A DNA stretch of 64,000 bases, from the NCBI GenBank assembly GCA_022843905.1, contig JALHMT010000021.1:32819-96818 (forward strand), given 5' to 3'. The notes beneath the pieces are model-generated. The model saw nothing but the letters and a program-made list of their open reading frames with translations, searched no databases and was not told where the DNA came from. The DNA comes from Rubrivivax sp. (lineage in GTDB: Bacteria; Pseudomonadota; Gammaproteobacteria; Burkholderiales; Burkholderiaceae_C). Position numbers and translations under genes: made by a program. This document shows positions 34,780 to 43,543 of the stretch, in pieces (position 1 is the stretch's first letter; every line of letters starts with the position of its first letter).

Positions 34780-35895
34780 ATGAACCGATCTTTCCAGGAC
34801 CAGATGGCCCATGCCACGGCGCTGACGCGCAGTGGCCGTCTGCAGGAAGCCGCTGCGGCACTGCAGGGCGCCTTGAGCGGCACCCTGCCCGCCGGGGCGC
34901 CGAACGAAGGCGGCCCGCAGGCGACGTCGCTGCAAGCCGCCTTCGACGCATGGCGGGCGGGCGTGATGCCGCCCGTGCCTTCCGTGGGCACGCGCCCGCT
35001 GCCCTGGGTCGACGAGGTGCTTCCCGGCCGGGCCCCGCGCGACGAAGCCCGGGCTGCAGCCGCCGTGTCCGCCGGATCCATGGTGTCGGGACGGCATGCC
35101 GGCAAGTCCGGCGAGCTCGCCTTCCGGCTTTACGTGCCTGCGCAGGCCGGCAGCCAACCGCTGCCCCTGGTGGTGATGCTGCACGGCTGCACCCAGGACC
35201 CCGACGACTTCGCCGCCGGCACGGCCATGAACCAGGCTGCCGACGAGCGCGGCTTCTACGTGCTGTACCCGGCGCAGTCGCAGCAGGCCAACCCGCAGCG
35301 CTGCTGGAACTGGTTCAAGCACACGCACCAGCAGCGCGACCGCGGCGAGCCGTCGCTGCTGGCCGGCATGATCGCGCAGGTGCAGGGCGACCATCGTGTC
35401 GACGCCTCCAGGATCTTCGCTGCCGGGCTGTCGGCGGGCGGCGCGATGGCGGCCATCCTGGGCGTCGCCTACCCGGAACTGATCGCCGCCGTCGGCGTGC
35501 ACTCGGGCCTGGCCGCCGGCGCCGCCAAGGACCTGCCTTCGGCGCTGCAGGCCATGCGCTCGGGCGCCGACGCCCCGGCCTTGGCCACCGCCGTGCGCAC
35601 CATCGTCTTCCACGGCAGCCAGGACAGCACCGTGCACCCGCGCAACGGCGAGCAGGTCATCGCCGCCATGGCGGGCGCGGCGCGCCGGGAGTCCGCCACG
35701 GTCGACCGCCAGGCGGGGCGCCATGCCGCGACGCGCCAGGTCTGGCGCCAGGACGACGGCCGCATCGTCGGCGAACACTGGCTGGTGCACGGCGCGGCGC
35801 ATGCGTGGTCTGGCGGCAGCCGACAGGGCAGCTACACCGACGTGGCGGGACCGGATGCCACGCGCGAGATGCTGCGCTTCTTCCTCGACGAATAG
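34780..35895 (+). CDS. PHB-depolymerase-family esterase (LpqC-like)
   Basis: 371 residues from ATG 34780 (AAGGA upstream). The alpha/beta-hydrolase core starts near residue 105: PLVVMLHGCTQDPDDFAAGT supplies the oxyanion hole, Ser218 sits in the GLSAGGAM nucleophile elbow, a later Asp in FHGSQDSTVHP and the His of VHGAAHAW complete the triad. The family includes extracellular PHB depolymerases and feruloyl/acetyl-xylan-type esterases. No signal peptide is visible in the first 100 residues, which are low-complexity, so an intracellular role is possible. The preceding RHH regulator probably controls it. Confidence 0.82.
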   Translation: MNRSFQDQMAHATALTRSGRLQEAAAALQGALSGTLPAGAPNEGGPQATSLQAAFDAWRAGVMPPVPSVGTRPLPWVDEVLPGRAPRDEARAAAAVSAGSMVSGRHAGKSGELAFRLYVPAQAGSQPLPLVVMLHGCTQDPDDFAAGTAMNQAADERGFYVLYPAQSQQANPQRCWNWFKHTHQQRDRGEPSLLAGMIAQVQGDHRVDASRIFAAGLSAGGAMAAILGVAYPELIAAVGVHSGLAAGAAKDLPSALQAMRSGADAPALATAVRTIVFHGSQDSTVHPRNGEQVIAAMAGAARRESATVDRQAGRHAATRQVWRQDDGRIVGEHWLVHGAAHAWSGGSRQGSYTDVAGPDATREMLRFFLDE

Positions 35896-35904
35896 GCGCG
35901 CGGC

Positions 35905-38352
35905 TCAGGCTTCGATGCGCCACCAGGAGGGCAGCAGCGCGCGCACCTCGGGCCGGCGGTAGCGCTGGTCCATCAGCCACAGCCAGCCGCGGTCCTCGGG
36001 CGAGCGCAGCACGCGGCCGGCGGCCTGCACCACCTTCTGCATCGCAGGCACGCGGTCGGCGTAACCGTGCTCGGCGCCGAACATCGCGTCCAGCCGGGTG
36101 CGGAACTGCGCCTGCACCGGACTCACCGGCGGCAGGCCCAGCGTGGCGATGAAGGCGCCGACGAGGCGCGAACCCGGCAGGTCCACGCCTTCGGCGAAGG
36201 CGCCGCCCAGCACCGCGAAGGCGATGCCGCGACCCCCCGGCACGAAGCGGCCCAGGAAGGCGCGGCGCGAGGCTTCGTCCATCGCACGCGACTGCCGCCA
36301 CTGCGGCAGTTCGGGGTGGCGCAAGGCCAGCCGTGACGCCGCCTGGTCGAGGTACTCGAAGCTGCTGAAGAAGGCCAGGTAGTTGCCGGGGTGTTGCGCA
36401 TACTGCCTGGCCATCAGATCGCTGACGGCGTCCAGCGAGGCCTGGCGGTGCGGGTAGCGCGTGGACAAGCGGCCGGCGATGCGCACCTCCAGGTGCTCGG
36501 GCGGGAAGGGCGGCGGCACGTCGATCCAGCCGGTGTCCTCGGGCAGGCCGAGCAGGTCGCGTGGGTACTCGGGCGGGCCCAGCGTTGCCGAGAACAGCGT
36601 CACGGTGTGGCAGGCCGCGAAGCGCGGCCTGAGGAAGGCCGCCGGGACGATGTTGCGGATCGACAGCATGGCCTCGGGGTCGGGCTCGAAGGGCAGCGAG
36701 GCCATCGCCGCCTGGGCCGCGCGCGCGGGTGCCGTCGCCTCGCGCTGCACGTCGAACACGCTGTGCGGGCCGAAGCGCTCGATCAGTCGCTGCAGGGCCA
36801 GCGCCTGGAAGTGGAAGTCCAGCAGCGGGCCGGTGGCCAGCGGGTGCTTCTGCACGTGATCGGCCAGGCCCGCGACCAGGCCCTGCAGCGCCTCGGCCAG
36901 TGCATCGGGCACGGTGTCCAGCGCGTGGTAGTCGTCGTCGTGCGCGGCCGCCAGTTCGGCCACGGCCTTCAGCCAGCGCTGGAAGCGCCCGCGCAGGCCC
37001 GAGGGCGCGCTCTGCGCCGCGGTGCGGATCTGCGCCAGGCTCATGCTGGTGGAGTACATGGCGCGCGTGCGCTCGATCAGGTTGTGCGCCTCGTCCACCA
37101 GCAGCGCAAGCTTCCATTCCTGCGCCTGCGCCAGCGCGAAGAGCGCGCCGTAGGGGTCGAAGGCATGGTGCACGTCGCCCACCACCACGTCGGCCCAGCG
37201 CAGCAGTTCCTGGCCCAGGTAGTAGGGGCAGATGCCGTGCGCCAGCGCGATGCGGCGCTGCGCCGCGGGGTCCAGCCAGCCGGTGGCCACGGCTTCTTCG
37301 CGGGCGGCGGCCAGGCGGTCGTAGAAGCCCCGGGCCAGCGGGCAGGATTCGCCGTGGCAGGCGGCCTGCGGGTGTTCGCAGGCCTGCTCCTTGGCCACCA
37401 GCGTCAGCACGCGCAGGGTGCGGCCCGGCGTGTGTTCGCGCAGCGGCTCCAGCGCTTCCAGCGCCGTGATGCGGCCGGTGCCCTTGCAGGTGAGAAAGCC
37501 GATCTTGTCGATGCCGGCGGCCGGCATGGCGCGCAGCAGCGGGAACAGCGTGCCCAGCGTCTTGCCGATGCCGGTGGGGGCCTGGGCCAGCAGGCAGCGG
37601 CGGTTCAGCGCGCTGCGGTAGACGGCTTCGGCCAGCAGTCGCTGGCCGGGCCGGAAGTCGCCCGGCGGAAAGGGCAGGGCGGCCAGCGCCTCGTCGCGTG
37701 CGCGCCGGTGAGCCGCTTCCTGCAGCGCCCAGGCACGGTAGCGCCCGCAGCGGTCTTCGAAGGCGGCGTCGAGTTCGGCCGCGCTGCAGGCCAGGCGCTG
37801 CACGGTTTCGTGCTGCGTGGCGGCGTCGACATAGACCAGCGCGATGTGCAGCTCGGCCAGGCCGCGGCTGCGGCACAGCAGCGCGCCATAGGTCTGCAGC
37901 TGTGCCCAGTGCAGCGCGCGGCGGTTCTCGGGAATGTCCTCGGGCAGGCCACGGATGGTCTTGATCTCTTCCAGGCAGCCGCGGATGGGGTCCCAGCCGT
38001 CGGCCCGGCCGCGCACGCGCAACTCGCCGCTGCGGCCTTCGAGGACCACTTCGCTCTCGTAGGCGGGGCCGCGCCGCGCCACCACGGCGGCCTGTCCGTG
38101 CTGGCCTTCCAGCGCGGTGGCCGACGGCGTGAAGCGTCGGTCGAGGTCCCCTTGCTTGGCGGTGAACTCGCACAGGCTGCGCACGGTGACAGAGCAGGTC
38201 CAGGGGGCGGACGCGGAATTCGGCGTATTCAGGGAATCCGGGGAATCCGGGGAATCCGGGGCAGGATCACGAGGGGCCGTGGAGGCAGCGTCTGGAGCCG
38301 CCTCGGGCGCTTGCTCTGCCCGTTCCTGGGGCGCTTGGGGGATCGAGATCAC
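35905..38352 (-). CDS. DinG/XPD-type helicase fused to a PD-(D/E)xK nuclease domain
   Basis: 815 residues. Residues 1-50 are low-complexity. At about 90-200 a RecB/Cas4-like nuclease motif set is visible: GRADGWDP (Asp), CLEEIKTI (ExK) and WAQLQTYGALL (the QxxxY motif). The superfamily-2 helicase follows, with Walker A QAPTGIGKTLG, four cysteines of a likely 4Fe-4S domain (in CEHPQAACHGESC and GICPYY), DEAH as VDEAHNL and motif VI VVQAAGRVLRS. It should be a 5'-3' DNA helicase able to process and cut DNA ends. It converges with the esterase gene nine bases away and has no repair-gene neighbours here. Confidence 0.82.
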   Translation of the reverse strand: MISIPQAPQERAEQAPEAAPDAASTAPRDPAPDSPDSPDSLNTPNSASAPWTCSVTVRSLCEFTAKQGDLDRRFTPSATALEGQHGQAAVVARRGPAYESEVVLEGRSGELRVRGRADGWDPIRGCLEEIKTIRGLPEDIPENRRALHWAQLQTYGALLCRSRGLAELHIALVYVDAATQHETVQRLACSAAELDAAFEDRCGRYRAWALQEAAHRRARDEALAALPFPPGDFRPGQRLLAEAVYRSALNRRCLLAQAPTGIGKTLGTLFPLLRAMPAAGIDKIGFLTCKGTGRITALEALEPLREHTPGRTLRVLTLVAKEQACEHPQAACHGESCPLARGFYDRLAAAREEAVATGWLDPAAQRRIALAHGICPYYLGQELLRWADVVVGDVHHAFDPYGALFALAQAQEWKLALLVDEAHNLIERTRAMYSTSMSLAQIRTAAQSAPSGLRGRFQRWLKAVAELAAAHDDDYHALDTVPDALAEALQGLVAGLADHVQKHPLATGPLLDFHFQALALQRLIERFGPHSVFDVQREATAPARAAQAAMASLPFEPDPEAMLSIRNIVPAAFLRPRFAACHTVTLFSATLGPPEYPRDLLGLPEDTGWIDVPPPFPPEHLEVRIAGRLSTRYPHRQASLDAVSDLMARQYAQHPGNYLAFFSSFEYLDQAASRLALRHPELPQWRQSRAMDEASRRAFLGRFVPGGRGIAFAVLGGAFAEGVDLPGSRLVGAFIATLGLPPVSPVQAQFRTRLDAMFGAEHGYADRVPAMQKVVQAAGRVLRSPEDRGWLWLMDQRYRRPEVRALLPSWWRIEA
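38232..38258. repeat. Three tandem copies of a 9-base unit in the helicase gene
   Basis: GGGAATCCG is repeated three times without change within the first 50 codons of the helicase gene, on the strand opposite to the gene. Read in the gene's frame the unit encodes the repeating tripeptide S-P-D. The tract can change by replication slippage in steps of three codons without breaking the frame. Confidence 0.7.
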
Positions 38353-38398
38353 CCGCCATTGTCGCCAGCGGCCGCAAACGCGTCGGACCGGGGCCCGC

Positions 38399-39829
38399 TC
38401 AGGGCTGGCGCGCCAGCAGCACCTTGCCCGGGTTCATCAGGCCCAGCGGGTCCAGCGCCCGCTTCACGCTTTCGAACAGCCGCATCTCCAGCGGACTCTT
38501 GTAGTGCGCCAGTTCGGCCGCCTTCATGCGGCCGATGCCGTGCTCCGCGGAGATCGAGCCGCCGAGGCGCACCACCAGGTCGTGCACGGTGGCATGGATG
38601 GCGGCCTTGCGGTCCAGCACCTCGGCCGGCGGCCGGCCGGGCGGCGCGGCGACGTTGTAGTGCAGGTTGCCGTCGCCGACGTGGCCGAAGGCGATGATGC
38701 GCGCGCCGGGGTGCAGGGCTTCGAGCAGCGGGCCGGCTTCCTGCAGGAACCGCGGAATGGCCGAGATCGGCAGCGAGATGTCGTGCTTGACGTTCTTGCC
38801 GTCTTCCACCTGCGCCAGCGGGATGTGTTCGCGCATGTCCCAAAAGCGCGCCGACTGCGCCAGCGACTGCGGAATCAGAGCGTCCTTCACGAGGCCGCCT
38901 TCGAGGGCCTCGCCCAGCAGGCCTTCCATCAGCTCGAAGGCATGCCCCTCGGACTCGTGGTCGGACAGCTCGAGCAGCACGGCCCAGGGTGCGGCTTGGG
39001 CGCCGAAGGGATGCGGCAGTTGCGGGAAGTACTGTGCCACCAGGCGAAGGCAGTCGTCGGAGATGAGCTCGAAGGCGGTCAGCAGGGCGCCGGCGCGCTG
39101 CTGCACGGCCTGCAGCAGCAGCAGCGCCTGCTCGGGCGAGGTCACGCTGACCATCGCCGCCAGCCGCGCCTTGGGGGTGGGCACCAGCGTGAGCACTGCG
39201 GCGGTGATGATGCCCAGCGTGCCTTCGGCGCCGATGTACAGGTCGCGCAGGTCGTAGCCGGTGTTGTCCTTGCGCAGTCGCCGCAGGCCGTTCCAGACCT
39301 CGCCCTGCGGCGTCACCACTTCCAGGCCCAGGCACAGCGCGCGCGCATTGCCATGACGCAGCACCGCCGTTCCGCCGGCATTGGTGGACAGCAGGCCGCC
39401 GATGGTGGCGCTGCCCTGCGAGCCCATCGTGAGAGGGAACTCCATGAACTGCTCGCGCGCTGCCGCGTGCACGTGGGCGAGCACCGCACCGGCCTCGACG
39501 GTCAGCGTCTTGCCGGCAGGGTCGATCTCGCGCACTGCCGTCATTCGTTCGAGCGACAGCACACACTGCGCCGCGCTTTGATCGGGCAGCGCGCCGCCGG
39601 CCAGGCCGGTGTTGCCGCCCTGCGGCACCACCGGCACGCCGTGCCGGGCGCAGCAGGCCACCACCGCGGCCACCTCGGCCGTGCTGCGCGGCCGAAGCAC
39701 GCAGCGGGCACGGCCGCCTTCGCGGCCGAACCAGTCGTTGACGAAACGCGTGTGATCGCCTGGATCGAAGAGCGCGTAGGCATCGCCGACGATGGCGCCC
39801 AACTCCTGCTGCAGTGTGGTGTCGTGCAT
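38399..39829 (-). CDS. FAD-binding oxidoreductase (GlcD / D-2-hydroxyacid dehydrogenase group)
   Basis: 476 residues from ATG 39829. The PP-loop FAD domain (VVPQGGNTGLAGGALPD, then MGSQGSATIGGLLSTNAGG) and the C-terminal FAD-oxidase C domain are both present; the metal/substrate motif is GHVGDGNLHYN and the end motif AEHGIGRMK. Such enzymes oxidise D-2-hydroxy acids (glycolate, D-lactate, D-2-hydroxyglutarate). The gene is the last of a minus-strand operon that encodes a TauABC-type importer, so it may oxidise what that importer brings in. The exact substrate cannot be read from the sequence. Confidence 0.83.
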   Translation of the reverse strand: MHDTTLQQELGAIVGDAYALFDPGDHTRFVNDWFGREGGRARCVLRPRSTAEVAAVVACCARHGVPVVPQGGNTGLAGGALPDQSAAQCVLSLERMTAVREIDPAGKTLTVEAGAVLAHVHAAAREQFMEFPLTMGSQGSATIGGLLSTNAGGTAVLRHGNARALCLGLEVVTPQGEVWNGLRRLRKDNTGYDLRDLYIGAEGTLGIITAAVLTLVPTPKARLAAMVSVTSPEQALLLLQAVQQRAGALLTAFELISDDCLRLVAQYFPQLPHPFGAQAAPWAVLLELSDHESEGHAFELMEGLLGEALEGGLVKDALIPQSLAQSARFWDMREHIPLAQVEDGKNVKHDISLPISAIPRFLQEAGPLLEALHPGARIIAFGHVGDGNLHYNVAAPPGRPPAEVLDRKAAIHATVHDLVVRLGGSISAEHGIGRMKAAELAHYKSPLEMRLFESVKRALDPLGLMNPGKVLLARQP

Positions 39830-39861
39830 GTCCGTCCCGGAGGCGTGCGGTCGGCGCGGGC

Positions 39862-40716
39862 TCAAGCGGTGCTGCCCTGCGAGATGCCCCAGCGTTCGAT
39901 GGTGCCGCGCTCGATGCGGCGCAGCACCAGCTTCTCGATGGCGATGCCGATCAGGCCGACCAGCACCAGCGCCGCCAGCATGGACTCGGTGTCGAGGTAT
40001 TCGCGTGCATCGAAGATGATCTTGCCCAGGCCGAACTGCGGGCTGGCCAGCAGTTCGCCGCCGATGACGGCGATCCAGGCGCGCCCGAAGGCGATGCGCA
40101 GGCCCGAGATGATGTAGGGCAGCGTGCCGGGAAACACCACCTTGGCCAGCGACTGCGCGGGGCTGGCGCCCATCACGACAGCGGCCTTGGTCCACACCGG
40201 GTTGATGGCGCGCACGCCGACCCAGGTGTTGAAGATCAGCGTGAAGACCGAGGCGTAGATCACCACCAGGATGGTGGCCAGGTTGCCCAGGCCGAACCAC
40301 AGCACGAACAGCGGTACCCAGGCCAGCGAGGGGATGGGCATCAGCACGCTCAGCAGCGGCGAGAACATGCGCTCGACCGTGCGCGAGGTGCCCATCAGCA
40401 TGCCGAAGGGAATGGCCACGGCGAAGGCGATGCCCAGGCCGACCAGCATGCGCATCATGGTCAGGCCGGTGTGGATGAAGATGTCGCCCTCGGCCAGCAT
40501 CTGACCCAGCCGCAGTGCGATCAGCTGCAGCGGCGGCGTCAGCGCCTTCGAGAACAGGCCGCTGCGCGCGAAGAGTTCCCACAGCAGCAGGGCCAGCGCG
40601 AAGCCGGCGCAGCCCAGCAGCAGCGTGCGGCCGAAGCGGCGACGGGCCGATCGCGCCAGGCTGTCGGTGTCGCCCTGTCCTGCCGCTGCGGTGCTGGTGT
40701 TGCCGGGGCCGCTCAT
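39862..40716 (-). CDS. ABC transporter permease, SsuC/TauC type (second of two)
   Basis: 284 residues. After a polar N-terminus six membrane helices follow; the family loop is near the end of the core (KAAVVMGASPAQSLAKVVFPGTLPYIISGL seen as MGASPAQSLAKVVFPGTLP). It belongs with the permease at 40745, from which it is clearly different in sequence, so the pair probably forms a heterodimer. Nitrate/sulfonate/taurine-type importers normally use a single permease gene. The start 28 bases after the other permease and the shared direction show co-transcription. Confidence 0.82.
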   Translation of the reverse strand: MSGPGNTSTAAAGQGDTDSLARSARRRFGRTLLLGCAGFALALLLWELFARSGLFSKALTPPLQLIALRLGQMLAEGDIFIHTGLTMMRMLVGLGIAFAVAIPFGMLMGTSRTVERMFSPLLSVLMPIPSLAWVPLFVLWFGLGNLATILVVIYASVFTLIFNTWVGVRAINPVWTKAAVVMGASPAQSLAKVVFPGTLPYIISGLRIAFGRAWIAVIGGELLASPQFGLGKIIFDAREYLDTESMLAALVLVGLIGIAIEKLVLRRIERGTIERWGISQGSTA

Positions 40717-40744
40717 GGCCGGGCGCCCCGGACGGTTGAACGGA

Positions 40745-41515
40745 TCATGCCTTCACCATCCCCCAGCGCACCACGGTGCGGCGTTCGATGCGCTCGAAGA
40801 CCTGCTTCTCCAGACCCACGCCGATCAGGCCGATGAGCACGATGGTGGCCAGCATCACGTCGGTGTTGAGGAAGGTCTGCGAGCCGAAGATCATCCAGCC
40901 CAGGCCGGTCTTCACGGACATCAGCATTTCGACGGCCACCAGGATGCGCCAGGCCGCCGCCAGCCCCAGGCGCAGGCCCGTGAGCACGAAGGGCAGCGCC
41001 CCGGGCAGCACGATGCGCCAGAAGATGTCGCGGTCGCGCGCGCCCATCACGGTGGCCGAGCGGATCCACACCGGCTTGACGGCCTTGACGCCCTTCCAGG
41101 TGTTCATCACCACCGGGAAGGTCGACGCGAAGGCGATGAGCAGGATGGCCGGCAGGTCACCCAGGCCGAACCACAGCACGAACAGCGGCGCATAGGCGAT
41201 GCCGGGGATGGGGTAGACGAAGCTGACCAGCGGCAGCAGGAAGTCCTCCACCGACTTGTGGCGGCCCATCAGGATGCCGATCAGCACGCCCAGGCAGCCG
41301 GCGATCAGGAATCCAGCCATCAGGCGCAGCAGCGTGGCCGAGGCCGCCTGCCACATCGTGCCTTCGACCGCGAGCCGCACGAACGTGCGCGCGATCTGGC
41401 CCAGTTCGGGCACCAGTTTGGGCGGAAAGCCGCCGTTCAGCGCCAGCCACTGCCAGGCCCCCAGGATGGCGATGAAGGGCAGCGCCGGCAGCAGGAAGTC
41501 CAGGACACGACGCAT
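40745..41515 (-). CDS. ABC transporter permease, SsuC/TauC type (first of two)
   Basis: 256 residues, six hydrophobic segments, with LPLVSFVYPIPGIAYAPLFV and the coupling loop MGARDRDIFWRIVLPGALP characteristic of the family. It follows the binding-protein gene and precedes the second permease. The short periplasmic N-terminus and the missing polar leader separate it from its partner. It should sit in the inner membrane and be powered by the ATPase at 42617. Confidence 0.84.
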   Translation of the reverse strand: MRRVLDFLLPALPFIAILGAWQWLALNGGFPPKLVPELGQIARTFVRLAVEGTMWQAASATLLRLMAGFLIAGCLGVLIGILMGRHKSVEDFLLPLVSFVYPIPGIAYAPLFVLWFGLGDLPAILLIAFASTFPVVMNTWKGVKAVKPVWIRSATVMGARDRDIFWRIVLPGALPFVLTGLRLGLAAAWRILVAVEMLMSVKTGLGWMIFGSQTFLNTDVMLATIVLIGLIGVGLEKQVFERIERRTVVRWGMVKA

Positions 41516-41536
41516 GGTCGGAGCGGCTTGGGGGCC

Positions 41537-42526
41537 TCAGCTCCGTCTGATCTGGCTCACCAGGGGGTTGGCCAGCAGCGGACGCCAGTCTGGAATGGCA
41601 TTGATCTGGCGCTGGGACAGCAGCAACTGCGACTCGTCGCGCAGGTAGGCCTCGAGCTGCGGCACGTAGGCCGGATTGGCGTCGAGCTTGCCCAGCATGG
41701 TGGCGATGGCGGCCTTGGACACCGTGAAGCCCATCTTGGTGAAGTTCTCCTGCACGATGGTGGCGGCGCGGTCGGGTGTGTTCTTGAAGATGTCGATGGT
41801 GGCGACCCAGGCGCGCAGGAAACCCATCACCGCATCGCGCCGCTTCTCGAGCACGGGGGAGTTGATGCCCAGCCAGACCGGCACCATGTCGAAGTCGGCG
41901 TAGTCGATGATGCTCAGGCCCAGGCCTTCGGTGACGGCCACCGACGGGAAGGGCTCGACCCCGGCGAAGGCGTCGATCGAGCCGCCGGTCAGCGCCGCGA
42001 CGTGGTTCTCGAACTTGGCGTTGACCAGGGTCACGTCGGCCTTGCTGAGGCCGAACTTGGGCAGCACCTTGGAGACGAACACGGTGTCGGTGGACGAGCC
42101 GATCTGGGTGCCGATCTTCTTGCCGCGCAGGTCGGCGATGGTCCTGATGCCGCTGTTCCTGCCGGCGACGATGGCGTTGGTGCGACCCGCGTACATGGCC
42201 ATCGCCACCGGCGCCACGTCGCCCTTGACGACGCCCAGGATCATCGGCGTCGTGCCCAGCACGCCGACGTCGATGCGGTTGGCGATCATCGCGTCGCGCA
42301 CCGCCTTGCCCGAGTCGAAGCGGTTGATGCTGACGTTGACGCCCTGCTTCCTGAACATGTCCTCGGCTTCGGCAACCATGCCGATCGAGCCCCAGGACGT
42401 GTTCTGGAAGCCGAAGCGCAGCGGCTCAGTGGATTGCGCGCGGGCCATGCCGGCCAGCGCCGGCATGGCGGTGAGGGCGGCAGCGCCACGGATCAGGGTG
42501 CGGCGGGTGACGGGATGCTGGCTCAT
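41537..42526 (-). CDS. ABC transporter substrate-binding protein, NrtA/SsuA/TauA type
   Basis: 329 residues. A twin-arginine signal (TRRTLIRGAAALTAMPALAG) is followed by LRFGFQNTSWGSIGMVAEAEDMF, where the aromatic/glycine tract and the following Gly-Lys segment (RFDSGKAVRDAM) form the ligand cleft of this family. Members bind sulfonates, taurine, nitrate, cyanate or pyrimidine precursors, and this one cannot be narrowed. The downstream FAD oxidase suggests an oxidisable organic ligand. The gene lies 90 bases after the ATPase gene in the same operon. Confidence 0.83.
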   Translation of the reverse strand: MSQHPVTRRTLIRGAAALTAMPALAGMARAQSTEPLRFGFQNTSWGSIGMVAEAEDMFRKQGVNVSINRFDSGKAVRDAMIANRIDVGVLGTTPMILGVVKGDVAPVAMAMYAGRTNAIVAGRNSGIRTIADLRGKKIGTQIGSSTDTVFVSKVLPKFGLSKADVTLVNAKFENHVAALTGGSIDAFAGVEPFPSVAVTEGLGLSIIDYADFDMVPVWLGINSPVLEKRRDAVMGFLRAWVATIDIFKNTPDRAATIVQENFTKMGFTVSKAAIATMLGKLDANPAYVPQLEAYLRDESQLLLSQRQINAIPDWRPLLANPLVSQIRRS

Positions 42527-42616
42527 GGGGGTCTCCTTCGGTGCGCCGGGCGGGCCGACGTGGCGGTCGTGTGGATGTGGGGCATGGTGAGGTGACGAGG
42601 ATGGAAGCCGGCCGGA

Positions 42617-43387
42617 TCAGGCCGCCGCGGCGACCTCGTCGGGGTGGCTCAAGGCGTGCAGGATGCTCTTCTGCAGGTTCGCGAACTCGGCGGTGAGCGG
42701 CTCGCGCAGGCGCGGCAGGTCGACGTCGATGATGGTGGTCACCGAGCCTGGATGGGCGCGAAGCACGACCACCTTGTCACCGAGGTAGACCGCCTCGGCG
42801 ACGTTGTGCGTGATGTAGACCACCGTCTTCTTCGTGGCTGCCCAGACGTCGGCCAGCATGCGCTGCATCTCGTCGCGCGTCATGGCGTCCAGCGCGGCGA
42901 AGGGCTCGTCCATCAGCAGAACGCTGGGGTTGTAGGCCAGGGCGCGTGCGATCGCGGCGCGCTGCTGCATGCCGCCCGACAGCTGGTGCGGATAGGACTC
43001 GGCGAACTTGTCGAGCTTGACCAGGCGCAGGAACTCCATCGCGGTCTCTCGGCGCTGCGCTGCCGGCACCTTGCGCATCTCCAGGCCGAACTCGACGTTG
43101 GCCCGCACGCTGCGCCAGGGGAAGAGTTGCGCGAAGTCCTGGAACACGACGGCGCGGTCGGAGCTCGCCACGCCGGGCTTTCCACCGATGAGGATCTCGC
43201 CGCCGGTGGGCTGCAGGAAGCCGGCGAGCATGTTCATGATGGTCGTCTTGCCGCAACCGCTGGGACCGACCAGGCAGACGAACTGCCCGGCCTCGACGGT
43301 GAAGGACACGTCCTTCACCGCGAGCACTTCACGCTCGCTCGATCGGTACGTGTAGAACACGTTGCGCAATTCGATTCGGTCCGCCAC
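42617..43387 (-). CDS. ABC transporter ATP-binding protein, SsuB/TauB type
   Basis: 256 residues from GTG 43387, chosen over GTG 43396 because GGAG lies eight bases before it. Walker A is GPSGCGKTT, signature LSGGMQQRAAIA, Walker B LLMDEPFAALD, then the H-loop ITHNVAEAV. It opens the minus-strand operon ATPase, binding protein, permease, permease, FAD oxidase (43387 to 38399). The 156-base gap to the divergent LysR gene carries the shared operator, so the importer is probably under LysR control. Confidence 0.85.
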   Translation of the reverse strand: MADRIELRNVFYTYRSSEREVLAVKDVSFTVEAGQFVCLVGPSGCGKTTIMNMLAGFLQPTGGEILIGGKPGVASSDRAVVFQDFAQLFPWRSVRANVEFGLEMRKVPAAQRRETAMEFLRLVKLDKFAESYPHQLSGGMQQRAAIARALAYNPSVLLMDEPFAALDAMTRDEMQRMLADVWAATKKTVVYITHNVAEAVYLGDKVVVLRAHPGSVTTIIDVDLPRLREPLTAEFANLQKSILHALSHPDEVAAAA

Positions 43388-43455
43388 CCGGGTCACTCCT
43401 GCCGCATGCCCTGCCGTGATGGCAGGGCAACCCGAGTAAGTTAAGGGTCATCGCC

Positions 43456-43512
43456 TGATAGATCAATCCATGACTTCCACTAGAAATCATGTGTGCTGTC
43501 TATGGAATGATG
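43456..43512. promoter_or_regulatory. LysR-type operator in the divergent promoter
   Basis: On the minus strand, TTGATCTATCA reads from 43466 to 43456; on the plus strand TCTATGGAATGATG starts at 43499. Both resemble the TTGATCTATG element of the promoters at 44501 and 56196. The tract is AT-rich against a very GC-rich background and lies between the transporter operon and the divergent lysR gene, the classic place for a LysR regulator to act. Confidence 0.6.
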
Positions 43513-43543
43513 TCTTTGGTCAATGCATTGAAGGCAGGCAGGC

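Noticed and set aside
38232..38258. CRISPR-like repeat
   Set aside because: The 9-base units are directly adjacent without spacers and lie inside a coding region.
36391..38697. A 768-codon open frame on the plus strand
   Set aside because: Antisense to the helicase gene; no recognisable motif.
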